DNA of 64,000 bases from an uncultured Granulosicoccaceae bacterium (GTDB taxonomy: Bacteria; Pseudomonadota; Gammaproteobacteria; Granulosicoccales; Granulosicoccaceae), in assembly GCA_938007995.1 (NCBI GenBank), contig CALLLW010000024.1, forward strand, positions 62,001 through 126,000, in the 5' to 3' direction. Position 1 is the stretch's first letter; every line of letters starts with the position of its first letter. Positions 1-9,100 of this stretch are shown here, one piece after another. The position numbers and the translations under genes are program-made. The notes under the pieces were generated by a model that saw nothing but the letters and a program-made list of their open reading frames with translations, was not told the DNA's origin and made no database searches.

Positions 1-466
1 GCCCCCAGCCAAGCCTTGATTGAAGATCAGGAAGTCGCCAACCGGCAGATGCCGGTGCTGCCGATGCCGCGAAAAGTATTTTTCCCGATTGTTCACGACT
101 GAAGTTTATCAGGTTGAACAACGCCAGCTCCCAGGTCTGCACGCCCGCTATGCAGTCAATATCGTCAACTGCCAGCAGTGCATATTCATGCATTGATTCA
201 AACAGGTTTGCAGATAGCGAGGGCTCTTTTAATGACACGTAAAACGAGCGTCGGTTTTGTTCAACATAATCATTGTGAGCTGCCAGTAACAAATGCGTTT
301 TGCCACATCGCGGCGCACCCCACAGGTAAACCTGATTTGCGTCGTCAGCATTACATAGCTGCTGTACCATATCGACAGCAAAGCTGTTACTGCCACGTTG
401 AAAGTTTGCATAAGCCGGTGCAACAGATGGAGACAGCGGCAGTGGTAGCTGACGATACCCCGCCAT
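1..466 (-). CDS. hda: DnaA regulatory inactivator Hda (3' end outside window)
   Basis: Hda is a DnaA-related AAA+ protein that works with the DNA-loaded beta clamp to promote hydrolysis of DnaA-bound ATP and so limits re-initiation of replication. About 155 codons are visible. The N-terminus has the clamp-binding type motif QLPLPLS at residues 6-12. It is followed by a Walker-A-like segment GAPRCGKTH, a Walker-B-like LLAVDDIDCI and the stretch RLPDLQSRLGWG, which is typical of the DnaA/Hda sensor region. An in-frame TAG sits directly before the ATG at 466, which fixes the start. The gene is co-directional with, and 66 bp downstream of, the DUF2066 gene, a common gammaproteobacterial arrangement beside purM. 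The C-terminal third is beyond the window edge. Confidence 0.9.
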   Translation of the reverse strand, partial: MAGYRQLPLPLSPSVAPAYANFQRGSNSFAVDMVQQLCNADDANQVYLWGAPRCGKTHLLLAAHNDYVEQNRRSFYVSLKEPSLSANLFESMHEYALLAVDDIDCIAGVQTWELALFNLINFSREQSGKILFAASAAPASAGWRLPDLQSRLGWG

Positions 467-532
467 CTATGTCACAGCTCGCAGCAACGGTATCATTAGC
501 TGGTTGATCGCCAATTGAATAGCTCGCACGGT

Positions 533-1666
533 TTATGGCACCAGATAACGAAAGCTAAGCTCACCACTGATTTGATCTGTGTTAACAGGCTCAAAGCGGG
601 AGTTTGACAGCAGGCTGTTACGCACAAGCTGAGCACCCTGCTCGGTTACACGGAACACCATGGCATTCGGCTCCAGCAGTTCAGTGATTACACCTGAATC
701 AAGCCGTCGCAAAGTAGCCAGTATGGTGTCGTAGTCGGCGAGTGAGCGAACATTCTCTACCCTGATCGCCAGCCCTGTGCTGCTTCCGTCAAGCCCGCTA
801 TCATCGTATGCAGCTCCGAGAAAACCCTCATCGGGGCTTAGCTGCGTCATTGCAGCAACCAGCGCTTCGTCCAGTGTGGCTGTTGATAAACCGAATGTGC
901 GGACCTGCTGATCTTGTCCCGTATAGGTCCAGTCAGACTGCCAGATTGTTGGTGTGATCCGATAAATCGCTCCGGTCAATAATTCATTGCCGACATAGCG
1001 AGTAGCGAAACTATTGATTCGCTCAGCGTTGCTGTTGAATATATCTGCAGCACTGATCAGCTCAAGATCCTCAGGGGCAAGCAGCGGGAATTCCAGTTGC
1101 AGATTATTGGCGGCAGCCAGTTGCGTTGCACGCTCCTGAAACCTGCGGCCACGATCACCACTGATGATAAATTGATCACCCTGTTGCTCAACGGCAATCA
1201 ACGCAATAGTCGGTGCTATGACCGGTGTTTCCGCTTCTTCCACCACGGGGATCAACTGTTGTTGAAGAATCGCTGCGAGGTCATTTGGAAAGGTCACTGC
1301 AAGCACCGCGGCAGGGCCGGAACTTTCCTGAACACTACGCGTGGCAAGCAGTATGTTATCCGGGCCCGGTACAAAGCCACGATAGCGAAAACGCTGTACG
1401 TACAGCGAAGGATCGCGCATCAGATCATCACGTTGTGCAGGCTCGATCCGGATGCGAGTCTCAACCTGTCGGCGCAGCACCCGGTCAAATGCCAGGCGGT
1501 AAGCGATGCTGCGCTCCTGCGCTCCCTGATCGGCAACCTGCACCTCAACGGTGAAGTCTGCCGCTGGCTGCTGCGCCTGCGACGGAACCGATAGCGCAGA
1601 GAACGCAAGCAGCACTGCAAAACGAAGGACCACAGAGACACGCGGTGGTAAAAAAGTGAATGGCAT
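533..1666 (-). CDS. DUF2066 domain-containing exported protein
   Basis: This 377-residue protein matches the DUF2066 family, found in many gammaproteobacteria between purM and hda; its biochemical role is not known. Residues 1-31 form a signal peptide (basic and aromatic start, hydrophobic core FAVLLAFSALSV, cleavage near SQAQQ), so it should act in the periplasm. The body begins with a conserved block in which a residue set such as AYRLAFDRVLRRQVETR is typical of the family, and the C-terminal half alternates short beta-like segments. There are no catalytic motifs I recognise. It diverges from purM across 94 bp and probably shares a transcript with hda downstream. Confidence 0.8.
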   Translation of the reverse strand: MPFTFLPPRVSVVLRFAVLLAFSALSVPSQAQQPAADFTVEVQVADQGAQERSIAYRLAFDRVLRRQVETRIRIEPAQRDDLMRDPSLYVQRFRYRGFVPGPDNILLATRSVQESSGPAAVLAVTFPNDLAAILQQQLIPVVEEAETPVIAPTIALIAVEQQGDQFIISGDRGRRFQERATQLAAANNLQLEFPLLAPEDLELISAADIFNSNAERINSFATRYVGNELLTGAIYRITPTIWQSDWTYTGQDQQVRTFGLSTATLDEALVAAMTQLSPDEGFLGAAYDDSGLDGSSTGLAIRVENVRSLADYDTILATLRRLDSGVITELLEPNAMVFRVTEQGAQLVRNSLLSNSRFEPVNTDQISGELSFRYLVP

Positions 1667-1760
1667 AACTCACCTTGAGAAAGAATCAGCTCAAGAATTG
1701 TAACTCAGTCGCTCGCCACATAGTAAAATCAGCGCACTGCATACGCCGGATCTACATCAA

Positions 1761-2831
1761 ATGTCAGACGAAACACCATCAGATGCAAACAACGGTCAGC
1801 AAGCGGGCCTTAGCTATCGGGACGCTGGGGTGGATATCGATGCCGGTAACGAACTGGTTGAGTCAATTAAGCCGGATATCAAGCGCACACATCGCCCGGG
1901 TGTACTGGGCGGTATCGGCGGCTTTGGCGGCTTGTTTGAGTTGCCAGTCAACGACTACCAGAACCCGGTACTTGTATCCGGTGCAGACGGTGTTGGCACC
2001 AAGTTGATGCTGGCCAACCAACTGAATGACCACGCCGGTATCGGCACAGACCTGGTGGCAATGTGTGTAAACGATATTGTTGTGAGCGGCGCAGAACCTT
2101 TATTCTTTCTAGACTACTACGCCTGCGGCAAACTGGATGTTGAAAAGTCCAGGCAGATTATTGCCGGCATTGCCGAAGGCTGTGTTCAGGCGGGTGCCGC
2201 ATTGATCGGTGGAGAAACCGCCGAGATGCCCGGCATGTATGACAGCGACGACTACGATCTGGCAGGCTTCGCTGTTGGTATTGTCGAAAAGAAAAACATA
2301 CTGGACAAATCGAATGTTAAAACAGGTGACTGCGTCATTGGCCTCGCATCGTCAGGATTTCATTCCAATGGTTATTCGTTAATTCGTAAAGTTATCACCG
2401 CAAGCAATGCGGATATTCACGCCATGCTTGACGGCAACGGCATCGCAACTCAATTAATGCAGCCAACACGCATTTATGTAAAGTCATTACTGGCGCTGTT
2501 AAAAGAGGTAAAAGTTAACGCGCTAGCGCATATAACCGGCGGTGGCATTACTGAAAATATTCCTCGCTCTTTACCTGAGCATACTAAAGCCTGTCTGGAT
2601 AAAGGCAGTTGGCGCAGGCCGGCAATTTTTGACTGGCTGCAGAGTCACGGCAACATCAGTGAAGATGAAATGCTGCGTACCTTTAATTGTGGCATTGGCA
2701 TGGTAGTCATTGTTCCCGACGAGCAAAAGCAATCGGCGCTGGACTTGCTGAATGACAGTGGTGAGCAGGCTTCTGTCATTGGCCACGTCGCCGAACACAA
2801 CTCCGCAGAAGCGTGTGTGCACTGGAACTGA
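1761..2831 (+). CDS. purM: Phosphoribosylformylglycinamidine cyclo-ligase (AIR synthetase)
   Basis: PurM closes the imidazole ring of purines, converting FGAM and ATP to AIR in the cytoplasm. The 356-residue protein has the usual length. It carries the family N-terminal block [16 protein letters not shown], the glycine-rich [12 protein letters not shown], the ATP-binding DGVGTKL and [13 protein letters not shown] segments, the [11 protein letters not shown] motif and the late [12 protein letters not shown] motif. Its TGA overlaps the purN ATG by one base (TGATG), so the two are translationally coupled purine genes. DUF2066 and hda run in the opposite direction upstream. I saw no PurR-type box in the 94-bp divergent spacer. 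Confidence 0.97.
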   Translation: MSDETPSDANNGQQAGLSYRDAGVDIDAGNELVESIKPDIKRTHRPGVLGGIGGFGGLFELPVNDYQNPVLVSGADGVGTKLMLANQLNDHAGIGTDLVAMCVNDIVVSGAEPLFFLDYYACGKLDVEKSRQIIAGIAEGCVQAGAALIGGETAEMPGMYDSDDYDLAGFAVGIVEKKNILDKSNVKTGDCVIGLASSGFHSNGYSLIRKVITASNADIHAMLDGNGIATQLMQPTRIYVKSLLALLKEVKVNALAHITGGGITENIPRSLPEHTKACLDKGSWRRPAIFDWLQSHGNISEDEMLRTFNCGIGMVVIVPDEQKQSALDLLNDSGEQASVIGHVAEHNSAEACVHWN

Positions 2832-3478
2832 TGCTGCCTCAGCTAACAATTTTGATCTCGGGGCGTGGATCAAATATGCAGGCGCTCCACGAGGCATGCG
2901 TAAACCGTTCACTGAATGCAGCGGTCTCACATGTTATCAGCAACAACAGTGATGCCGCCGGACTGGATTATGCGCGGCAACACAATATAAGAACGTCAGT
3001 CGTTGATCATCGTGATTTTACTCAGCGCAGCGATTTTGATGCAGCACTGACAGAAACTATTCTGCAAGCCGGACACACCGATCTGATTATCCTTGCAGGC
3101 TTCATGCGCCAGCTGACTGCCACATTTACCAACCGTTTTGCAGGCAGGCTGATTAATATCCACCCTTCTCTACTGCCGAGACATCCCGGCCTTGACACGC
3201 ATAACAAAGCTCTTGCGTGTGGCGACACCTGGCACGGGTGCAGTGTGCATTTTGTTAACGAAGAACTGGATGCCGGGGCTCTAATTGCCAGAGGTGTTGT
3301 GCCGGTACTTGCCAACGATACCGAGAGCACTCTTGCCAGCAGAGTTCTGGCAACCGAGCATCGAATCCTGCCTGCTGTTACCCATCTGTTGTTGCATGGC
3401 GAACTGGTGTGGCAGGACGATCACGTCAAATTTAAGGATATTACGCTACACAACCCGATACTCTACTGCTATACCTAA
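2831..3478 (+). CDS. purN: Phosphoribosylglycinamide formyltransferase
   Basis: PurN transfers a formyl group from 10-formyl-THF to GAR in the third step of purine synthesis. The 215-residue protein starts LTILISGRGSNMQAL, the phosphate-binding loop of the family, and has the catalytic set N...HPSLLP...D: INIHPSLLPRHPGLDTHNKAL and VNEELDAGALIARG. The ATG at 2831, overlapping the purM stop, is preferred over an in-frame codon six codons upstream because the family begins right at the beta strand LTILIS. It is a dedicated second gene of a purM-purN pair, and the DUF3108 gene follows on the same strand after 163 bp. Confidence 0.96.
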   Translation: MLPQLTILISGRGSNMQALHEACVNRSLNAAVSHVISNNSDAAGLDYARQHNIRTSVVDHRDFTQRSDFDAALTETILQAGHTDLIILAGFMRQLTATFTNRFAGRLINIHPSLLPRHPGLDTHNKALACGDTWHGCSVHFVNEELDAGALIARGVVPVLANDTESTLASRVLATEHRILPAVTHLLLHGELVWQDDHVKFKDITLHNPILYCYT

Positions 3479-3641
3479 TGAGAGAGGCAACAAAGCAAAT
3501 TGTCCGCTGCCTGCTGATTCAGTTTTAGCAAACACGCCAGCGGTTTCGCATGAAATTTCTGCCGGTCGTGAAGTGCCGTTACCAACTCAGTGACGGCAAA
3601 GTTCAGTCCGAGTGCAGCTTACAGCAAGTATCCTGACATCT

Positions 3642-4394
3642 ATGCGTACAAAAATTGATCTTCGGTTGAAAACCTGCCTGTTCGTCAGTGCCATTGCGAT
3701 TTGTGGCTTGTCTACAACATCACAAGCCAATGAAGCATCTATTCCGATGTTTGCCTTATCTTATACGCTCGAGAATGACTACATCACCGCTGGTGAAGCT
3801 GATATCAGGCTTTCAAAAAAGGAAGATCACTATCAGTTCCTGCTCGAAACCAAACCTACCGGCATGTTCCGCTTATCTAAAAAGGGCAAGATTCGTGAGA
3901 TCGCGGAGCTGCCATCACTGCAGCCACCGTTTTTGTCGAGCAGATACACGTACACAAATTTTGGTGATGAGGACCGTAGCTACACCTCTATGTTTAACCG
4001 CACCACAGGCGAGGCAACCGTTATTCGCAATGCACAGACCAGTCGCATCGCAATCGACACCAACACAGTAGACCGACTATCAATGACACTTGCGCTAATG
4101 TCGCAGCTGCATCAACACCCGAATGTACAGAGCTTCGATATTGACACCATGGACAGCGGAGGCAAGCAAACCTTCAGCTTTGTTTCAAAGGGTCAGGAAA
4201 TGCTCGATACAAAGCTAGGCAGGCTAGCCGCTACCCGGGTTGACCGGCAACGCGTTAACAGTAATCGCAACACGGTAACCTGGCTCGCTACCGTTGACCC
4301 GAATGCGCCTCCGGTGCCTGTTCTGATAGAGCAGTATCGCCGAGGCAAGCTTACCGTCAGGCTTAAAATCGATAAGTTTTCACTGCTTCGGTAA
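3642..4394 (+). CDS. DUF3108 domain-containing exported protein
   Basis: This protein of about 250 residues belongs to the DUF3108 family, often found next to purM-purN in gammaproteobacteria; the function is unknown. A signal peptide is clear at residues 1-30 (MRTKIDLRLK, then CLFVSAIAICGL, cleavage near SQANE). The mature part is beta-rich and contains family-like segments such as LSYTLENDYITAGEADI, SKKGKIRE and LLIEQYRRGKLTVRL near the C-terminus. A GTG ten codons upstream (3612) is an alternative start, but the ATG gives the better signal peptide. No active-site motif is visible, and a periplasmic or outer-membrane-associated role is inferred. Confidence 0.75.
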   Translation: MRTKIDLRLKTCLFVSAIAICGLSTTSQANEASIPMFALSYTLENDYITAGEADIRLSKKEDHYQFLLETKPTGMFRLSKKGKIREIAELPSLQPPFLSSRYTYTNFGDEDRSYTSMFNRTTGEATVIRNAQTSRIAIDTNTVDRLSMTLALMSQLHQHPNVQSFDIDTMDSGGKQTFSFVSKGQEMLDTKLGRLAATRVDRQRVNSNRNTVTWLATVDPNAPPVPVLIEQYRRGKLTVRLKIDKFSLLR

Positions 4395-4495
4395 ACCAAT
4401 CGCAGCCCATAGCCGGCTCGCTGTAGCTGTCGGGAGTTGCGATTGCCAGTAGCAGTAGCAGTAGCTACCTGACTGCGTTCACCGGCCTGTTCCGA

Positions 4496-5308
4496 TCAAA
4501 ACCTCTTCTGAATCTTAGCGCGTATGCGGTAATCGGATTCTTCTTCCAGTTCCCCGGACTGTATGAACGGCATCAGTACGTCGGCGCTCAGCCTGAATGA
4601 TTCGCCTTTCCACTGCAGGCCCGGTGATACATACCATTGCTGGTTGTCGAGCGCTTCGTCTACATTGCCGGAATCTGTCACGTCAAACTGGCCACGCAGG
4701 GAGACGGTCCATAGTGGATCACTGCTATCAAGCCCGGTCAGGGAAAAACGACGACCGGTAGTGACGCCAAGCGACCAGAGCTCTTTGTCTTCGATAAGTT
4801 CTTCGCCAGTGACCGCATCATTACTCAGGTTGGTGATGCCAAGATCGACCGAGCGGTAGTTTTCGGAGCCCAGTCTGCCGTAATGAATGCCGAGCTGCCG
4901 GCTGCTGATTATCTCGGACTGACTGTGGAAGTCATCGGTGCTGGAGACTTCGATACCGGCGGAGTACGAGAGCCCGCCCGTATGATCGTACATCGCAACT
5001 TCGCCCGGTTTCAGGAAGTCGATCCGGTCGAAAGCGAGGCTGCCTGTCCACGCCTTATCCGTGCGATCAGGATCTTGCTCGTCTGGTGTTGTGACATCTG
5101 CCGCTGACAGCTTGAAAAGTAGCTCGGTGCGGGCTTCGTGCAGAATTCCCGGGCCGAAGCTGACTTTATCAGCAGTGATTAGCTGGTATCGTGTTCCCGC
5201 AGCAAACCCGCCTGCATCAACGTCAGAACTTTGACCAAGAGCGTTGCTTGCGTACAACAGTGCAAACGCGACTACGCTTATATTTGCTGTTGACCCTGAT
5301 AAAATCAT
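4496..5308 (-). CDS. Putative outer-membrane beta-barrel protein, function unknown
   Basis: I do not recognise the family of this 270-residue protein. It has an N-terminal export signal ending near NALGQSS. The rest is mostly alternating polar/hydrophobic strands with many aromatic girdle residues (for example AWTGSLAFDRIDFL, YSAGIEVSS, WTVSLRGQFDV, YVSPGLQWKGESFRLSADV), and it ends in Phe (KIQKRF), the usual outer-membrane barrel signature. It is therefore probably a small outer-membrane barrel. It is transcribed away from darP across a 234-bp region with repeated palindromes, which could control it. The convergent neighbour is the DUF3108 gene. Confidence 0.6.
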   Translation of the reverse strand: MILSGSTANISVVAFALLYASNALGQSSDVDAGGFAAGTRYQLITADKVSFGPGILHEARTELLFKLSAADVTTPDEQDPDRTDKAWTGSLAFDRIDFLKPGEVAMYDHTGGLSYSAGIEVSSTDDFHSQSEIISSRQLGIHYGRLGSENYRSVDLGITNLSNDAVTGEELIEDKELWSLGVTTGRRFSLTGLDSSDPLWTVSLRGQFDVTDSGNVDEALDNQQWYVSPGLQWKGESFRLSADVLMPFIQSGELEEESDYRIRAKIQKRF

Positions 5309-5401
5309 TGTTATCTCGTTACTTCCGGCGCAATCAGGCGCCCTGGGATGAAGACTATGACCACTTTTCGCTGTTATGATTCAACGATTGAATGACGTCC
5401 A

Positions 5402-5528
5402 TGTTGTAAAAATATAACACCCTGAACCGAAACCCGATGATAACGCAGCTAAATGTTCGGGATTGTTGTAGAACATTAACTTTTATAAACAATCAATGTC
5501 AACACAAGTTGTTACTTTGATGTAACAA
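5402..5528. promoter_or_regulatory. Repeated TGTT-N10-AACA palindromes between divergent genes
   Basis: Two palindromes share the form TGTT-N10-AACA: 5402-5419 (TGTTGTA-AAAA-TATAACA) and 5510-5527, the latter inside a perfect 7-bp inverted repeat TTGTTAC-TTTGAT-GTAACAA at 5509-5528. A shorter relative, TGTTGTAGAACA, lies at 5464-5475. The last palindrome ends 15 bp before the darP ATG. The repetition suggests a dimeric regulator binding site controlling darP, the divergent outer-membrane gene, or both. The regulator is unknown; the TGT-N-ACA layout is shared by several factor families. Confidence 0.4.
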
Positions 5529-5542
5529 AAAGACCAGAGCAC

Positions 5543-6139
5543 ATGAGCACTGATTCGAAAAGCCAGCTGTCGGAGTCGGCAAACCCCGAAGCTACGGAGC
5601 TGGAAAGCAAATCCCAACGCAAGAGAGACGCTCACCAGATTACCGAACTGGCGGGTCAATTAGTGGCGATGAAACCGAAAGCACTCGCCAATCTGCCCTT
5701 GTCTGTGGAAATCTCTGACGCTATAAAACACTGCGCTGAGATCCGTGCCCATGGCGCAAGAAAGCGACAGTTACACTTTGTCAGCAAGTTGCTGCGCAAA
5801 AGCGACAATCTGGCCGAGCTGCAGCAACACCTTGCAAACACGGGCTCGGTAAATACCGGGCAACCGGGTAGCAGCACTCATGCTGAATTCAGAGACAAAC
5901 TGCTTGAGGACTGCAGCGGAATGGTTCAGGCGCTGCGCGAGAATTATCCCAATGTCGAGCTGCAGCAAGTGCGTCAACTGGTACGCAACGCGCAGGCAGA
6001 ACTGAAAAAAGCCAAAGACTCAACAAAGGATTCAGCCACGGATTCAGCCACAAATTCAGCAGGTGGTGAAGGCAGAGAAATGGCCCTCAACAGCACAAGG
6101 GCCGCAAAATCGCTATTAAAGCTATTGAAAAGCCAGTAA
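5543..6139 (+). CDS. darP: Ribosome biogenesis factor DarP (YjgA/DUF615)
   Basis: DarP/YjgA is a small helical protein that associates with late pre-50S ribosomal subunits and helps their maturation. The 198-residue product has the family segments SKSQRKRDAHQITELAGQL near residue 22, then AIKHCAEIRAHGARKRQLHFVSKLLRK and QALRENYPNVELQQVRQLVRNAQAE. The C-terminal part carries a low-complexity insert rich in KDS/ATDSA repeats (about residues 152-175) ahead of a normal-looking terminal helix. It is convergent with yhdP. Its frequent genomic partner pmbA is not here. Confidence 0.88.
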   Translation: MSTDSKSQLSESANPEATELESKSQRKRDAHQITELAGQLVAMKPKALANLPLSVEISDAIKHCAEIRAHGARKRQLHFVSKLLRKSDNLAELQQHLANTGSVNTGQPGSSTHAEFRDKLLEDCSGMVQALRENYPNVELQQVRQLVRNAQAELKKAKDSTKDSATDSATNSAGGEGREMALNSTRAAKSLLKLLKSQ

Positions 6140-6182
6140 CGCTTTACCTGTGGTGGGAGTCGGTCCAACCGCAATTGAATAG

Positions 6183-9100
6183 CTACCTGGAAGAGATTTG
6201 ACCGGAAGCAGCGTTTACGGCTTGCCAGACTGGCTCATTCCAGCTGCCACTTAATGAATAGCGCCGCCGACCGATCTCGTCAAGATTAACGCCAATGCCT
6301 TTAAGCACTCCGTCTGCCAGCAGTGCCGTTACACCTGCAACCGGACCGCCGGATAACACGCCCAGCAGCGGTAGCGCGCCGCTGACGCGCGGCAGAACAT
6401 CGATGGTCTGATCATAGGTTTTATCAACAAATCCAGTGTTACCATGAATCAGAATTTCAGCCACCGGGCCGGTCATTGCAATCGCATTGGTGCGGGCAAA
6501 ACCATCAGCGACAGTCAAATTGCCACTGACACTGTTATAGGCAAGCCCGTTGTCCGTGATATCGCGAAAATCGAAGGCAAGCCTTCTCGGTAACGACTGA
6601 AGCGCAAATAAACCCAGTATCCGGCCCGCTCCCGGCTGCACCGACAGAATGCGACCTTCGCGCAGATTGAATAACAACTGGCCTTCTAGCTGCTGCAGAT
6701 CCGGCGCGTAGGCAGGCGTTGGCCAGCTAAGTGACAAAGCGGCCTCGCCGCTGCCGCCTGCGAAAGAGGTGGCGTTGGCAACTTCCCGCATGGCAAGACC
6801 AAAATCATCGAAGCTGGCGGTTAAATCCAGCGCAGTCAAGTGTGAATCTGCACCGGCGTATTGATGCCAGTAGCCCTGGCCGCTGACACGCATGTCATTC
6901 TGCCGGGCATTAAGCGCGGTGATGCGCAGTCCCTGATCATCAGGCTCTGTTCGCAAAGCGAGCTTCGCCAGGCGCCAATTATCCCATATCAATTCTGAAA
7001 CACGCACATCCAGCGCTGGCACCTTACGCGGATCAACTAACCGATTTGTCACCTGAGCGGAAAGGCCCGATGACTGGTTTGCCGGTTGTGTACCAGCCAG
7101 CGCAGTAAACAGTTGCTTATCAAGTCGATCAAGTCTGATGACCATCGGCTGGCCCGATGAACGATCCTTAACTGTGAACTCACCACTGAGCGGAGCGCTC
7201 TCGATACGATGCACCTGATTGCCGCCGTCCTGGTAAGCAATGTAGATCAGCTCACCAAATCTCTGATCACCAATGATCATTTGGGGTGTGTTGATCTTGG
7301 CGAATACAGGAAATGTCTTATCACTTTTTGGTTTCCCGGCGCTAAACGCAGTAACAAACTTGACCCAGCCTGCAGCGTCGATTCGATCCGCGTTGCCGTG
7401 AATGGAGATACCACGCCACGGCAGCACCGTATTTTCCGAATCGCCCAGCGCGATTACCATGCTGGTCAGCTTTGAATCAGCGCCGATGCGAAGCCGGGTT
7501 TTCATTAGCCCCGGAAGCTCCAGCCACCAGTCTTTATCCTGTGCAGCAAAATTGCGATAAAGCCGTGCCTGGCGTAATTCGTCAGATGCTTTTTTAATTG
7601 GTACGGGTAATTTCAATGCAGTACCGGCAAGATCGCTGGTGGCGATAAGCTCGACACGTGCCGCCTGACTGTTAACCGGCCGGGTAATGTTAATTTCGAG
7701 CGTCCAGTCGGATATTCCGTCTAACTGATCCACTAACGGTATGCCGTAGGACCGCAACACACTGGAAACCGCCACCGGCCCGTTAACACGAATGCTGTTC
7801 ACGTTAGCGGTAGCACTACTTTCTTGAGTCGCTTCAACGGATAAAGGCAAACCCTGATAGCGTACCTGCAGACCATCTACCAGCACCCCACGGCGATTAA
7901 ATCGCAACTTACCCGTGACCGAATCGAGATCCACACCATAAGCAACGGAAGTGATCTGCGCGCTATCCAGTATGATTTCACCGTCGACAACCAACAGTTC
8001 ACTGAGCTCTTTTTTCAGCGGTACTTTTAAATCAACCTCCAGTCGCGATGTGCCACTGCCAGTTGAGTTACCGAAGGCCTTTCCAATTTTCGCAGCCAAT
8101 GGCCCTGTTTGCATGAAGTCGAGCATGTCATCGACCGGACCAATCGCGTTTGTTTTTACTTCTACCACAGGCTGTTTGAAATCACTGATCAACAGATGAG
8201 CATCACTGAAGTTGGCTGACCTGATTGCCCCCTGGTAAACACGACCACGCATTGATGTTGTACTAAAACTAACGTTGCCATCCATCGCTGTTGCGGCTGG
8301 CCAGTCCGGTCTGAACTTTACGGTGGTGTCTATCAGGTCAGCTTCGGCATAAAAATGTCCTTTGCCATTCGCCGGGGAAAAATCATTCAGATTACCTTTA
8401 ATTTCCACCCTGCCGCGCACTGCATCTCCGGCAACTATCGCAGTCTGCAGCCAGTTGTGCAGCCTGGGCTTTAGCTTGCGTACCGGAAGGTAGTCTTTAA
8501 GGCGCGGTAAATTGACGTTCTGTACGTAACTGCGTGAGTCAATCAAATGCGCTCCATCAGTCATACCTCTGACTGACAAACTTGAAGAAGTGCTAAAGTC
8601 CTGCGTGGATACATGCAACTCCTGAGCGACCACTTTCCAGGCTACAGTTTCAGATGTAGTTGTCGGTTCAGCAGAATCGGCTTCTTTTGCAGCGCCGGTA
8701 TTGACCAGAAAATCAATCGCACCATCAATATTAAATTCAGGCAGTGGTGCTTCGTACAATGCGGGTAACGTGACCCCTACCGACTGATTATCAATTTGCA
8801 GTCGGCCGGATCCATCTACATAGACCAGTGAGGTTGTCAGGCCGTTGATTCCAGGTGTGTTGCCATACGCATCGATAGCAAGGTCGACAGCGTTAAGCTG
8901 AAGCTCTGTCAGCGTTGTTCGCTTATCAGTTCGGACTACGCTGGCACGCCAGTCGGTAAGCAAGCCACTTTGCAAACTTCGAACTTTAAATGGCAACTCT
9001 GCCGGTAACAGATCATCAATATAAGCGTATAAAGGTGCCAGTGCCTGCAAATCAATCGCAGGTCCGGTCACTGAAAAATAATCTGAAAACTGATCTTTGT

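Noticed and set aside
1-102. Plus-strand open frame ending in TGA at 102
   Set aside because: It lies antisense to the hda coding sequence, whose Walker and sensor-region motifs are unambiguous.
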